From contig NC_053119.1 of the NCBI RefSeq assembly GCF_010015445.1, positions 4,537,550 to 4,601,549 on the forward strand: a stretch of DNA of 64,000 bases, in the 5' to 3' direction. The translations under genes were made by a program, and so were the position numbers. The notes beneath the pieces were generated by a model that was not told where the DNA came from, did no database searches, and saw nothing but the letters and a program-made list of their open reading frames with translations. Shown in pieces: positions 21,087 through 32,757 of the stretch. Position 1 is the first letter of the stretch, and every line of letters starts with the position of its first letter. This stretch comes from Perca fluviatilis (Eukaryota > Chordata > Actinopteri > Perciformes > Percidae).

Positions 21087-21566
21087 CAGTCCCTCCAGAA
21101 AAACGTGCGTATGCGATCGCATAATTCAAAGAATAATCAGCCAAAGTCTGTATATTTATGTGGGGGGGGGGCGTATTTTTTTCAAATAAGCCGCATTTTC
21201 TGCGTAAAATATGCGGGGCTTGCATGATTTCATAATCCCTGCATTTTCATTGCAAAAACTCCCATAATATATCTTAGCAGAAAGTTGAAAAATGTTGCGT
21301 TTACTTCACACGAGCAGCCATTTTCCCCTGTTGCCATGGGAACGTTATGAAGTGACATAATTACGCGACGTGAACATCATCGAAAAGCATGGTGTTGTTG
21401 GGGGGGGGGGAAATCACTTTTTTCTTCATCAAACCACAATTTTTGCAAGTTCCTGCAATTTCATCGCATAAAATTGCATAAATATCATAGCATATTCCAT
21501 TACATTTTTTTAAAGAAAACGTTTCGCATAATCAGGAATTTTGCCCGCAACACTCACAAAACTGTA
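21087..21566. mobile_element. hAT-like element (CAGTCCCTCCAGAAAAACG family), right end lost
   Basis: The left end CAGTCCCTCCAGAAAAACGT matches the complete 305-bp copy at 41351-41655. The body is rich in GCATAATC/GATTATGC-type words. The right end stops near 21566 without the GGACTG terminus. Confidence 0.6.
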
Positions 21567-21859
21567 GGTTAGAAATTATTCTTTTATTTGTCTTTTAGTT
21601 AAACAAGCAATTTGTTGTATTTTAACAGAAAAACTGAAAGCAGCAGAAATGCAGAACTGAGTACACTTTAATATCTTTATTGCAAGTAATATCGTTATCT
21701 CTATATTTACACAACCTTATCGCATATTTTCCTCGTATCGTGCATCCCTACTTTCTTCTTCCCACGGGACCGTCTGGTCAAACGTGACAAAGCTACTTGT
21801 GAGTTTAAGTTTTTCCTAGATACGTGGACCACTCGTGTGAAATTGATAATTTTCTTTGG

Positions 21860-22060
21860 CAGTTTTTGCCTTTTTTTTTATTGACCGGACAGATTAAGTT
21901 AGGAAAGTGTGAGAGCGAGAGGGATGACCTGCAGCAGAAGGGCTGCAGGTCGGAACCGAACCCGCGGCCGCTGCGACAAGGACTGAGCCTCGGCGAATTG
22001 CCAGCGCCTGCTGTCTTTAAAGCTTCCCTCCATCCTCTCTTCCCACGGGATCGTCGGCTC
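21860..22060 (-). mobile_element. tRNA-derived SINE-like relic
   Basis: Read on the minus strand it has a B-box-like segment (GGTTCGGTTCCGACCTGCAG) and the GCAGCCCTTCTGCTGCAGGT phrase, then a pyrimidine-rich stretch (CTCTCGCTCTCACACTTTCC). These are features of a common fish SINE also seen at 24100 and 54241. Confidence 0.5.
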
Positions 22061-22270
22061 AAACGTAAAGCTGGTATATCGTTCAGCAAGTTTTGATACC
22101 AATTTGATCCCATCTCTGTATAACGTAGTTTTTCCAGCGTGTCTCTACGACATGTAATGTTAGACAGCCAATCGCAGACATTAGAGCTTGGTAGAAGCAC
22201 GCTGCGTGCTGATTGGCTCACTGACGCTGATGAGATTTCCTCCTTAGGTACTGAAGTTGGGTATTGAATG

Positions 22271-23184
22271 CAGTGTTGCCAGCTTAGCTTAACTTAGCTA
22301 GATTTAGCGACTTTTCAGACCCCCCTTTTCATAAAAGCGACTGGCGACTTTCTGTAGAGAAGACGCCACTAATGTACGGGCGAGCACGCCAGGTCGTTCT
22401 CTCTTGTCGCCGCCAAAACAGTCACCTCTCTCTTCTGCATACCTGTCAAGTTTTGGATTTGGAAATAAGGGAAGTTTTCCAGCAAGCAGTCCCACCACCC
22501 CAAACCAAGCTCCAGTATCCCTTACATTTTAAGACGGGTGTACAAGAAAGCTAAAATCACCACTTGTTGCAGAATGCTGAAAACATTTACAATTTATAAA
22601 CATCGCTTGCCTTTACATTTTATTTTCATTCCACACACTTTTCATTTCATATTGCTTTTCTTTTACAGTTTTTTCTTTACTCTTTTAGTGAGTTATTGGA
22701 CAAATCTGTTGCTGACTTTGCATTCTTTAAGACGGTTTTGGAAGGAGTGTATTAGTGGGCTGGGCCAGAGTGGTTCATCTTACATGAGAGTAGAGCGCAG
22801 ACAGTTGTCTGTTGTCTAACCATCCTATTCTCTGGAACAACGTAAGAGTTAGCCGGATGGGAGGAAGATGCCGCTGACCTGGCTCTGGGCAACACAGGCT
22901 TCTTTGAGATCTCTTTATCAGCCTTTGTTTATTTCCATTTGTTTACTTCAGGCTACCTACTTAAGTAATACTTATAATTGTATATAAATTCCTATAGTTA
23001 TTTTGTGGTTATTTGACTAAAGATCTCTTTCCATTTCTATCTACCTTTCTGACACAACCACTAGACTTTATGCTAATTATTGCGTAATGATGTCACACAT
23101 ATGCAAATGAGCATATGACATCATCTAGCTACTTTTTTTTGCGATTTTTAGAGCTGGTGCTAGCTACTTTCATTGGAAACACTG
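22271..23184. mobile_element. hAT-like element (CAGTGTTGCC / GGAAACACTG)
   Basis: The ends are CAGTGTTGCCAGC and TTGGAAACACTG. Flanks ATTGAATG (22263-22270) and ATTGGATG (23185-23192) match at 7 of 8. The start holds the phrase AGCGACTTTTCAGACCCCCC. 22440-22550 looks like a further insertion (CATACCTGTCAAGTTTTGG). No intact transposase. Confidence 0.7.
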
Positions 23185-23271
23185 ATTGGATGACGAAGCA
23201 TTTTTTGATACTAAGGAGGCAAGTCGGTCGGAATTTTGTACCCAGCCCTACTCAAACATGACAAAGTTCCC

Positions 23272-23427
23272 TTAAACCCTTGTGTTGTCATAGAAATAAG
23301 CTCTGAAAATGTGTAGAAGAAAAATTTAACAGGAAAAAATGTTGGAAAAAGCAAAAAAAAAACGTGAAAAAAAGCTGTTTTTATTTTTTTTTCTTCAAGG
23401 TTGACAGAAGGACAACTCAGGGGTTAA
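23272..23427. mobile_element. Short internally deleted piggyBac-like element
   Basis: The left end TTAAACCCTTGTGTTGTC and right end GACAACTCAGGGGTTAA are inverted and TTAA-bounded. Total length is only 156 bp. Confidence 0.75.
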
Positions 23428-24095
23428 TTTGAATGTTTCCCCAACTTTACAGAGAGCCTGATTGTACATGGACCACTCGTGAAATTCTAAATATGAGAAT
23501 TTATGAGATTTTCTCTTCGGATTTGGCTCGAAGGCCTTTTATTTTTCTCACAACACTCCAACCTAAAAAGATGTAATATATCTTTCTGATGTCACTATCA
23601 CCGTTCCCGTTCTCGAATAACTTGTGACTGAATTCCAGCTTGTGTGAACTCATCCTCCCGGGGAGCGCCCGGCGTCGTTGGGCGCTCGGTGTCAGGCGAG
23701 CAGATCTCTGGCTCTCGGCCTCTGTGAGTGGGAGGCGATGAGAGCAGCGCTGGCATCGAAACGGGACGACAGAGGCAGGAACGCGTTCTGGGTTTCAGGG
23801 TCATCACTCCCTGAGCTCTGTAATGGGTCACTCCTAGCTCAGAGCGAAGGAGGAAATCTGCAGCAATGAGTTGCTCTTTTGTTCCAGATGACCTGCAGTT
23901 TTAATCCTGCTTCAGACAAATAAGCAAAAAAAAATTTTTTAAACCTGGATAAGATAAATGAAATTCAGAAGCTGAGCCTCCAGGACTTCTAGAAAAAGGG
24001 AAACATTTTGATAAACTTTACTGACAAAACTTTATGATTCAACCCAGTCTCCTAACAAAATTACATTATCAATAAACTAAACTGCATTCTTTTTT
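23428..24095. other. Intergenic sequence, no gene recognised
   Basis: There are short open frames on both strands near 23600-23870, without splice sites, codon bias or recognisable motifs. Confidence 0.4.
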
Positions 24096-24288
24096 TGGGA
24101 TTTTCCACCTTTTATTTTGATAGGGCAGCTAGGTTAGAAAGGGGTGAGAGAGAGAGAGGGGGGGGGGGAAGACATGCAGGAAATCATTACAGGTCGAATT
24201 CGAATCCTGGCCCTCTGTGTCGAGGCATCAACCTCTCAGTATATGCGCGCCTGCTCTGCCCACTGAACCAACCCAGCCACCTAAACTG
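24096..24288 (-). mobile_element. tRNA-derived SINE
   Basis: On the minus strand: an A-box region near GGTTGGTTCAGTGGGCAGAG, a B-box-like GGATTCGAATTCGACCTG, then GCATGTCTTCCCCCC, CTCTCTCTCTC and a CTATCAAAATAAAAGG end. This matches the common fish tRNA SINE layout. It abuts the foldback element at 24294. Confidence 0.7.
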
Positions 24289-24347
24289 CACGTTTAAAGC
24301 GTAACTCTCGCCAAAATGCAACCTAGGGGTCTTTTTGTGAATGTACC

Positions 24348-25571
24348 CAGACCCGTCGCCAGACCTCAGTCTTAAGGGGGGGCATATGAAATACATGGGA
24401 GGGCACAATTATTATTAGCGTACAGTACGTATATTTATAATAATCATATACTCTTGTTATACTATTCGCACGTAATCATCACGTTAAACATAACCAACAG
24501 CAATATGACCAGGTAGCCTATATAGCCTACAACACATTACATATAAGCAATGTTATGAATATCCATAAAACACTTGACTATACAACATATTAGATGTAAC
24601 ACCAGAAGCATCTCTCAAACATTGCATTTTAAAGCAGTCAACAGAAGGATATGCATTGCTATGCATGTGCCATGAGGCACACACGCACGCACGCACGGAG
24701 ACTTTGAACCTACCGGTACTTTGAGTGGAGGCAGCATGTCCTCTCTTCAGTCCCTCCTGTCATTTGAAGCTGCATGCTTATTTAAGCCCTTGTCTGTAAA
24801 TCTTAAACCCCTTAATGAAGAAGGTCTCGTCCGATGATACAGATGTGAATTTCCTTTTCCACCGAGTAGCCTACGCAAGCCAGTCTCTGTTCAAATGCCA
24901 GCTACAGCTACGTTTTTTTTTTAACCAAACATTTTGACTGGATATTTCCTCAACACAACCTGTTTGGGTTTGTCCGTCACACCCCCTGATTCAACAGTTA
25001 GTTGTGGCCCAAATGCTGCCCCAGTCGCAGTTGCACTTGACCTGCAGGTCCTGCCAGGCCCAGGGTCGGGCTCCACGGAGCTACTAGCATCAGGCTCAGA
25101 CTGTCGTCCAGGGGCTCCTTCTCCAACGACAACATCAGGAGGCGTCGGTGCCGTATCCAGTTTGGCAGAGGAGAATGTTGGTGGGCTTTTCAACCACTTC
25201 ACGGATATCCATGCGCGAACTGAAGCGAGTAAGCCGGCGAAACTCATCCAGCTTTCAAAAGTAATGCGGTAACTGTTGAGCGGCTACACTGACGTAGGCT
25301 ACACGTTAGCGTCGTAGCTCTTTGTAGTAAGGCCGTGATAGGCTGTTGCAGTGTAGATTCCCATCAATCAAACAAAAATCACACCATTGTTTATTTATAT
25401 TTTTAATGTTTTAATGATAAAGAATGCAACATTAATGCAACACAAAATTAGCAACTATGATAATATAAAATTAAAGTAATTTTTTAAGAGGTCTGTGCCT
25501 CAAGTGGGGGGGCACAAGCATTTTGGGGGCGGGCCCGGCCCCCTATGGCCCGCCCATAGCGACGGGTGTGA
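24348..25571 (-). mobile_element. Nested hAT element with transposase 5' remnant
   Basis: The ends CAGACCCGTCGC and GCGACGGGTGTG are inverted. Flanks AATGTACC (24340-24347) and TATGTACC (25572-25579) match at 7 of 8. It splits the left arm of the foldback element. It contains an open frame for the N-terminal part of a hAT-like protein on the minus strand. Confidence 0.78.
24921..25247 (-). pseudogene. hAT-like transposase N-terminal remnant
   Basis: The 108-residue frame begins MSFAGLLASVRAWISVKW, passes through a Pro/Ser/Gly-rich linker and ends KQVVLRKYPVKMFG, then stops in an A run. A 'YPVxxFG' phrase just before the zinc-finger region is what I recall from ZMYM1-like/TTF-type hAT transposases, where the fold with 'FNPxWYxxYPWLEYS' would follow. 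That following part is absent here. The location inside an element with hAT ends supports this; the family link is inference from a short motif. Confidence 0.45.
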
Positions 25572-26399
25572 TATGTACCAGAGTCAAACTTTCGTTTAAA
25601 AGCATATTTGGGACGGAAGCGTCACTTAAGATTTACCGTATTCTCGTTTTTCGGTCAAATGGTCTTTTGAATGGGAGTGCTAGGGGCACTTTTATGCTAG
25701 CCTCAAAATAACTATTTTTAAAACACTAAGAAGGCTCGACACAACATGAGACTTTGCTTGAAGTATCACCAGGGGCTCTACACCTTAACGAAAGTGTTGC
25801 CAACATTGTTTGTGTACCCAGAGTTTACTAAAAACTGTTTTGAACAACTCACGAGTCTATAATCTACTATATCAAAACAAGTGGCCACAGATTTCGTAAA
25901 TCCCTCGTGCACCGGTGTAGTTCAGGTGTAGAGCCCCTGGTGATACTTCAAGCAAAGTCTCATGTTGTGTCGAGCCTTCTTAGTGTTTTAAAAATAGCTA
26001 TTTTGAGGCTAGCATAAAAGTGTCCCTAGCACTCGCATTCAAAAAGGTCATTTGACCGAAAAACAAGAATACGGTAAATCTTAAAAGTGACACTTTAGTC
26101 ATAAATATGCTTTATAACGAAAGTTTGACTCGGGTACATTCACAAAAGGACCCTAGGTTGCATTTTGGCGAGAGTTACGCTTTAAAACTGTTACGTTTTG
26201 AATGAAATGTATCGTCTCCAGACTACACAGCTTCGTACCAGTGACGGGCACAAGTTCTGTACGTAAGTTAAAATAAGTCGACGCTAACTTTTGGTTTGAT
26301 ACGGGACACAAACGGCGGTCTGCAGGTTAAAGTCTCGTTTGTTTGACCGATCTTTCCACCGCGACCGCTCTACATATACAAATAGAAACGTATTTCAAG

Positions 26400-26532
26400 C
26401 GAGGAACCCTGCCTCTTATACCCTGTCTTCCTGTCCTGTCTACCCCGTTGTATATTGTATGTTTATATATGTATGGTCAGGTTGATTGATAATTTCGCTG
26501 GTACTTGTAACTATGTGCCAACAATAAAGCGG

Positions 26533-26581
<49 letters not shown>

Positions 26582-26582
26582 C
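26400..26582 (+). mobile_element. LINE 3' tail ending in (TAC)n
   Basis: CCTGTCTTCCTGTCCTGTCT, TTGTATATTGTATGTTTATA and CAACAATAAAGCGG are followed by about 16 TAC/ACT units. Short simple-repeat tails after an AATAAA word are typical of L2-like LINEs. Confidence 0.6.
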
Positions 26583-26736
26583 TCTAACAAATTACGTTCC
26601 AAACAACAAACTGCATTCTTACAGTATTTACGTTACGAGGGAAACGCATTGTCTCCTAGATTACGTGTCTTCGTACCAGCTACAGGTGCACGTTGTTAAA
26701 CAGTTGAGGTTTTAAACGTGTGTTTTGTGACGCAAC

Positions 26737-27054
26737 TTAAAGCTTTAGCTCGTAACTTTTAGATTTTAATGAACGTCCGTTACAATCAAGCCGTTGCCAA
26801 ATGAGTTGCTACAAAGCTAATTAAGACTATCAGCTCCACACAACTCTCTCTGGATGTCTCAGTATGTTCAGAAGATTGTGGCGTACAACTCGAGTGAAGA
26901 TAATGACTTCTTCTGAAGAGTCTGTCATGTTTTTTTTTTTTTTTAATCCTCCGTGTACTCCACGGAAGGCTTGTACCATGTGGACGCGTTGACAGTGTTG
27001 TCATTACTTAAAATTCCTCATGGGGGCGACAGAAACTACGCACTATAGCTTTAA
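26737..27054. mobile_element. TTAA-flanked MITE (AGCTTTAGCTCGTAAC / ACTATAGCTTTAA)
   Basis: TTAAAGCTTTAGCTCG on the left and ACTATAGCTTTAA on the right are TTAA-bounded inverted ends. The interior (CATGGGGGCGACAGAAAC, GAACGTCCGTTACA) matches the split copy at 45610-46390. Confidence 0.75.
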
Positions 27055-27237
27055 TCTCTGTACGTAAGTTAACTTGTGTGCGTAGGTTAAAACAAGTCGA
27101 TGTTAACTTTTAACGGGGGTGGTCTGTAGATTAAAGTCTTGTTTGTTTGACCGATCTATTCACCGCGACCTCGCTACGCAGACTTTGATTAGAAACGTAT
27201 TTCAATCAAAGGAAGCGGAGTTCGTGTCCCGGACGCA

Positions 27238-27335
27238 GTTAAAGGTGCAGTAGGTAAGACTTCTTAAACTTTCTGTCATATTTGCTGAAACTGACCCTAT
27301 GTTCCAGTAGAACTACATGAAGCAGAAAGGTGGGG
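27238..27335. mobile_element. TTAA-type MITE, end fragment (AGGTGCAGTAGGTAAG family)
   Basis: TTAAAGGTGCAGTAGGTAAG and then CTGTCATATTTGCTGAAACT are the inverse of the right end of 31894-32250. Confidence 0.65.
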
Positions 27336-27692
27336 AGGGACTGAGAAGTTGTCCATGTTAAAAATGTTTTGGCTAAGTCCTGGATCTTCCCAATCCTACC
27401 TACAGCAGCTTTTGATAGACAAAAAAAAACTAAAGTCGTTTTGGTGTCTCAACTTAACTGTTGCCATTGCATGACAGGTTTACCTTTTTGTCAGCTAAAC
27501 TTAACAGTGATTGGTACCAGGCTCAGTCTCATTTTGTTGGCTAAACTTAACTATTACCTGACCGGTTGCCATAATTTTGTACGATATCCTACAAACCTGC
27601 CTAGTTTGTCTGAAGCTGACGGAGACGTTTTTAGTAGTTTGTGATTTAATGAGGAAAAACTTCTAATGTCAAGATTACAAAAAACCTGAATA
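27336..27692. other. Intergenic sequence, no gene
   Basis: The phrase TTGGCTAAACTTAACTATTA repeats loosely and resembles 45560-45610. The open frame at 27369-27644 has no recognisable product. Confidence 0.4.
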
Positions 27693-28162
27693 TTAACCCT
27701 TGTGTTGTCCCGTCCACTGCAAGTTTTTGTTTTTCTGGGTCATTCATTTTAACATTTTTCTCAACGTTTTTGTCGTCGTTTTAAACACTTTTGTTGCTTT
27801 TCCTTCAATGTTTGTCCCTTTCAACTTTTTTGTCACTTTTGTCCAAGTTTTTTGTAACTTGTCCATTTTTTTGAAAAAAAGAATTCTGCACTTTTTGTGA
27901 ATTTTTTTTTCCCCGACATTTTTGTCACTTTTTTCAACGTTCTTTTATAAAAAAAATTTAAATAGTACATAAAATTTAATAAAATTTAAAAATTCAATGA
28001 AAGTAGTGAGTTGATCAGTTATTTAACTTGTGAAGAGCACTGTACGGAACCATCCATGTTACTTCATTTTTTGAAAATTTGGTTGAAAGAAACCCCAAAT
28101 TTCTGAGATAGAAATTTTTTGACAATGGGTCAGATTTGACTCGAGGAAAACCGGAGGGTTAA
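27693..28162. mobile_element. TTAA-flanked piggyBac-like element, complete ends
   Basis: TTAACCCTTGTGTTGTCC on the left and CCGGAGGGTTAA on the right. About 470 bp of T-rich interior on this strand. The best preserved copy of the family in the window; no transposase. Confidence 0.75.
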
Positions 28163-29036
28163 AGAACTGATTGCCAGTTTCTCTCCTTTCTGTTTTATTT
28201 TGTATTCAATAGGAACAGACACAATAACATACTGGCAGACACACTGAAGACAGCTATCAGTAGCAGTATCCGTGTTTATAGCGAATGCTTATTTTGCAAC
28301 ACCCGGCCGTCCCTGTAACAGCTTTTATATAACAAAGATTACAACGGTCAGAAAACCAGAAGGTAACGTCTGATACAGCTTGTTGTGCAGAAAGCCTCGG
28401 AGAGTTTACGACCCAGTGAAGTGCGTGTGATTTAGTGTTTAACTGTAAATACAGCTGAGGAAACAGCTTCTGCCACGGAGAGACATTTTAAGAGACACTT
28501 TAACCTCTTAAATGTTAAACAGCAGTGGATTGATGGAGGCTGGAGTGTTTTTCCCTCGATACCTGGTGTCAGCAGATAAACCAGAACGCCAAACAGGCCG
28601 TTGGCTTTGAGCTGACAGGGAACCAACGGACGGCGAGCGCTGTTAGCAGCTGATGGATGGACGTGTTGGTTTTCCAGCAGACATGGTGGCCCGAGATAAA
28701 ACTGGCCTGTCTGGGATGTACGTAGGTTGTCAAAATTCAGTGCGGAAACCAATTATCGTTTTCATTATTAACAAATCTATTTATTTATATTTGAAATTTT
28801 ATTGTTAGGAGGATAACCCCTGAAGGTTACCTGAAGCATCTCGTTTTGGAGGGGGGTCCTCGAGACATAAGACAAAGACAATACACCACATGTACATTCG
28901 CACACTCGCTGAAGCTCTCCCTCATCCCGCCTGGCCCATCCCACAGACGGCTTATTGGAAACACATCATGTATAAAATAGATTTCAGCATTAAGAGGCAT
29001 GACAACATTTAGCCCATACACACATGAATATACATA
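28163..29036. other. Intergenic sequence, no gene recognised
   Basis: Unique-looking sequence. The 107-codon minus-strand frame (28432-28752) has no recognisable motif or splice support. Confidence 0.4.
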
Positions 29037-29348
29037 CGTGGCAGTGGTGGCCTAAAGGTTGGAGAAGAGAGCTTGTGACCGGGAGGTCGTCGGTTCAATC
29101 GGACGACCTCTGTTCAATCCTCGGGAAAGTGAAAGAGCAGCGCTTTGTCCCTCCCTCATTACCACCACTGAGGTGCCCTTGAGCAAGGCCCTTAACCTCC
29201 AACAGCTCCATTGGAGCTGTTGGAGTGGCCAGCAGATCAGACTGTGGTTGGACTGGGCAGCTTCCAGGTATGAATGTGGAACTGTGGGAATGTGACAGGT
29301 AAACTTACCTGGATAAATAAAGGTTAAATAAAATAAATAAAAATAAAA
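29037..29348 (+). mobile_element. tRNA-derived SINE
   Basis: It has an A-box-like GTGGCCTAAAGGTTGGAG, a B-box-like GGTTCAATC (29093) and GAGCAAGGCCCTTAACCTCC. The end is ACCTGGATAAATAAAGGTTA plus an A/T-rich AAATAAA tail. This is the layout of HE1-like/SINE2-type fish SINEs. Confidence 0.75.
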
Positions 29349-29819
29349 CATGCATACATACATGCATACATGCATAATTGGTATATGTGCAGTTTAGTGT
29401 CCCAAATTCCCCCATACAATGTCCTTAATTATGAACCTGCTAAACCACCTGTGCTGTTTAACAGGTGTTTTATGCTAATTAATGTGCGTGTGACAAGTTT
29501 GCTGCTAAAAAAATCATTAAGTAATTTGTTGCAAATGTGCATTATTTACAAGCGTAAAAAATGGCAGGGCGACCCTTTTCTTTGGAAACAATTGTGGCAA
29601 ATGAGGCCAAATGTTTTCACGGCACTAATGCGCCCAGTTACTTCTATTACTACACCCACCCCCTCGAAACTCGTTTTATAAACACTACGGCGCTTTTCTG
29701 GCCGCATCCTGACCCATTCACGTACGGCTCTGCTCACCCGGGCCCGTGGGCTACTCCAGAGCCCCCCTCAGTCACATTAGCTACAAGAGACCGAGACAAA
29801 GCCACCATCACTTTAGAAA

Positions 29820-29885
29820 TTAGAAAAAGATCATGGCTTGAATTCTGATCGATCGAACAGAATTCAAGCCATGATCTTTTTCTAA
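29820..29885. repeat. Perfect 28-bp inverted repeat with 10-base loop
   Basis: Left arm 29820-29847 (TTAGAAAAAGATCATGGCTT then GAATTCTG) and right arm 29858-29885 are exact reverse complements around ATCGATCGAA. Transcribed from either strand it would make a long unbroken hairpin. Confidence 0.93.
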
Positions 29886-30139
29886 ACTTAAATTAGTTCT
29901 TGTGTCTAAACCTAACCAAACTGCGACAGTTTCACAACGTTGGTTACATTGTGTAAGAATTTCTTCCATCTAGTGGTGAAATTGTATATGACGACCAACT
30001 GAATATTACTTTCTAGCCCTTCCTCCTTTGGTGGCTGAACCCAAAATTAGCTCTTGGTATCTCCATCGTTTATACGCAGCTGTTCTGGACACTCCAATAT
30101 TAACTTTGGTCTTGTTGGTCTTTTTTTGGATGCTTTTAT

Positions 30140-30635
30140 ATAGCCCTGGTCCCCTAATACTGTATCTGAAGTCTTTTTATATAGACCTTAGTGGTCCCCT
30201 AATACTGTATCTGAAGTCTCTTTTATATAGACCTTAGTGGTCCCCTAATACTGTATCTGAAGTCTCTTTTATATAGACCTTAGTGGTCCCCTAATACTGT
30301 ATCTGAAGTCTCTTTTATATAGACCTTAGTGGTCCCCTAATACTGTATCTGAAGTCTCTTTTATATAGACCTTAGTGGTCCCCTAATACTGTATCTGAAG
30401 TCTCTTTTATATAGACCTTAGTGGTCCCCTAATACTGTATCTGAAGTCTCTTTTATATAGACCTTAGTGGTCCCCTAATACTGTATCTGAAGTCTCTTTT
30501 ATATAGTCCTTAGTGGTCCCCTAATACTGTATCTGAAGTCTCTTTTATATAGTCCTTAGTGGTCCCCTAATACTGTATCTGAAGTCTCTTTTATATAGAC
30601 CTTAGTGGTCCCCTAATACTGAATCTGAAGTCTGA
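30140..30635 (-). repeat. 45-bp tandem array, inverted relative to 14449
   Basis: About 11 units of GGTCCCCTAATACTGTATCT, GAAGTCTCTTTTATATAGAC, CTTAG form the reverse complement of the arrays at 14449 and 47660. The ends of the parent MITE are missing. Confidence 0.93.
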
Positions 30636-31434
30636 CACTTTGCCAATGTTGTGTTGTTCACTTCCTACAAATCCATTTTGTAGCTTCAGTTTTCACAGCA
30701 GTGAAGGTGTGTGTTTTGTTCATCAAATCACTGGATCAGTTTTATTTTTTTTTAAGAAACGACGAATGCAAATATATGCAGATGTGACTGGAAATTCGTG
30801 AGTGTATTTTCCGATTGTGTAGCTGGGACCAGTCCAGCCTTTTTAATGTTTTTTTGTTCTGTTTTAGAGCCTTGAGTGCCGAGGTTGTGTTCAGGTCAGC
30901 CAGTGTTTGTTGGAAACCGCACTTCTGTTTTTACGAGCATGAAGAGGGGCCATGAATTCACTTCCCAGAATGCCCTTTTGTCTGACGTGCCACCAAGCAA
31001 GACTTCCCAGCACTCCAGGGTGTGAATGGTGATGACTTGAGTTGCCTTAGCAACAGCCGTGTGTTTGATTATGTAAGCGTGAGGGTTTTGGGGAGGGGTC
31101 GAAGGCGAAGACAAAGGCGCAGAGTTTAGTTTGTGTGACGAGCAGAGAGAGAGAGAGACTGTTGGATGACCGGAGAGCGTTCTGCAGAAGAATTTAGCCG
31201 AGCAGAATATCGCACCGAGAGATTAAAAAGGAATTATTAATTTGACTTTAAAAACCGCACAATGGTGCGCACCGTTTCCTCGGAACGGTGCGCAACAAGT
31301 TTTGAGATGTTTGGGGGGTGTGTCTTTTGTTTATTGGCTGGGTCACAGTTGTTACCCAATCAGCAGCGACGTGACTGTAAACTTGTGGTAATAAAAAGGC
31401 AGAGCGCTTGAGCACGTGTGTTCAGCACTCCCGG
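30636..31434. other. Intergenic sequence, no gene recognised
   Basis: Contains AGAGAGAGAGAG at 31144 and a short inverted pair GGTGCGCACCGTTTCC / GGAACGGTGCGCAA near 31264-31294. No coding support. Confidence 0.4.
31264..31294. repeat. Short inverted repeat
   Basis: TGCGCACCGTT and AACGGTGCGCA face each other across TCCTCGG; an 11-bp stem. No T run follows. Confidence 0.7.
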
Positions 31435-31439
31435 GTTTC

Positions 31440-31444
31440 ACTTT

Positions 31445-31513
<69 letters not shown>

Positions 31514-31840
31514 TTATTTATACAGCGCTTTTTTAACACTCAAATACACTTTACAATGTTTATAAAAGGAAATACAAACACTAAGAACATTCACACTCAA
31601 ATACACACATTATTAAACATTAAAAGCAGCTGTAAAAAGGGGAGTCGACATGTGATTTGAACATGCACAGGTTGGTGGATGAGTTTTGGGGAGTGAGTTC
31701 CAAGTTTATTTAAGCGGTTTGCGAAGTGTTGCCGGTGCTGAAACGGTAGCCCAGCTTTTCTTTGCTTTTGCATTATTGAAAGACAAATTTCTAATCTGAA
31801 AATAGCCAAATGAAGCCTGGTTGCTGAGCTAGCCACCTGT
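31440..31840 (-). mobile_element. LINE 3' end with (TTA)n tail
   Basis: About 22 TAA units (31446-31512) are followed by TTTATTTATACAGCGCTTTT, which on the minus strand reads as a LINE 3' UTR ending AAAGCGCTGTATAAATAAAT plus (TTA)n, as in L2-like fish LINEs. The minus-strand frame over it has no reverse transcriptase motif. Confidence 0.6.
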
Positions 31841-31893
31841 CACTTTAGGTGACCACACCCTTAATGATGTAGAACTTTAAGCCTTAATATAAT

Positions 31894-32250
31894 TTAAAGG
31901 TGCTGTAGGTAGGATTGTGAAGATCCAGGACTTAACCCAAATATTTTAACCCCCCATTTCTGCTAAAGCCCACAACTGGTCTTCTAAGCCCTTCCCCCGC
32001 GACAATGCGTGTGCATGAGCAGTGATTGACATGCATTTAGACACCCCGCCCCCCCCTTGGCCCTGATTGGTGCATCTGAACAGGGAACTGTAGATTTTTG
32101 AAAATCTCACTACAGGCTGTAGGTGGAGCCAGAGGAGCTGGATTTATTATTTTTAATGACCTGCTTCATGTAGCTCTACTGGAACATAGGGTCAGTTTCA
32201 GCAAATATGACAGAAATTTAGTTTTATAAGGCTTACCTGCTGCACTTTTT
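31894..32250. mobile_element. TTAA-flanked MITE (AGGTGCTGTAGGTAGG family)
   Basis: The left end TTAAAGGTGCTGTAGGTAGG and right end CTTACCTGCTGCACTTTTT are inverted. The interior matches 17595-17880 closely. Confidence 0.75.
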
Positions 32251-32757
32251 CTTTTTTTCTTTTTTTTAAATTGCGTCCTAAAAGTTATCAGGAAAAAGTT
32301 AACTAGGCTTTGGAGACAAAAAATGTTTGTACTAAGCTGTAAACATGGTTAATTCTGCTTCAAAATTGGACATTTTTACATGGGCTTCTATTGGTTCTTT
32401 CCCTGAAAAACGCCCACTTAAGTTGTTCGTTCAAGCAGCTATTACGACCCATGTTTGTTAGTAATGTCGGCGCCCTCTAGTGGCCGTAGGAATTATGACA
32501 GGAGCAAAGCCACGTCATTACCTGGAGCACGTGAAATCAGTTGTAAGCTAGTGGTGAAGGTGGTTTAGAGCCCAACTTTCTTTTTACTTCAGCTTGTTGC
32601 ATTTACGCTTTTAAACAAAAGTGGTAATTTGTGAAGATTATCTTGTTGATTCAAAAATCCCGTTAGCTTTTTGTTGAAGCAACCAGAGTGATGAGAATAT
32701 TCGGTTCAGAAATTGATGGATCCTTATGCATTTGGGTTTTTCTTTCTGTTATCGAAC
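32251..32757. other. Intergenic sequence, no gene
   Basis: The words TCGGCGCCCTCTAGTGGCC (32467) recur near 18934. Otherwise nothing recognised. Confidence 0.4.

Larger units (their letters stand above)
24294..26185. mobile_element. TTAA-flanked foldback element with a nested hAT
   Basis: TTAAAGCGTAACTCTCGCC at 24294 and its inverse GGCGAGAGTTACGCTTTAA ending at 26185 bound the element. After removal of the insert (24348-25571), the two arms (24298-24347 plus 25580-25795, and 25925-26181) are long inverted repeats around a loop of about 130 bp. No coding capacity of its own. Confidence 0.85.

Noticed and set aside
29037..29110. Functional tRNA gene
   Set aside because: A- and B-box-like words are present but no cloverleaf closes and an SINE body and tail follow; it is a tRNA-derived SINE.
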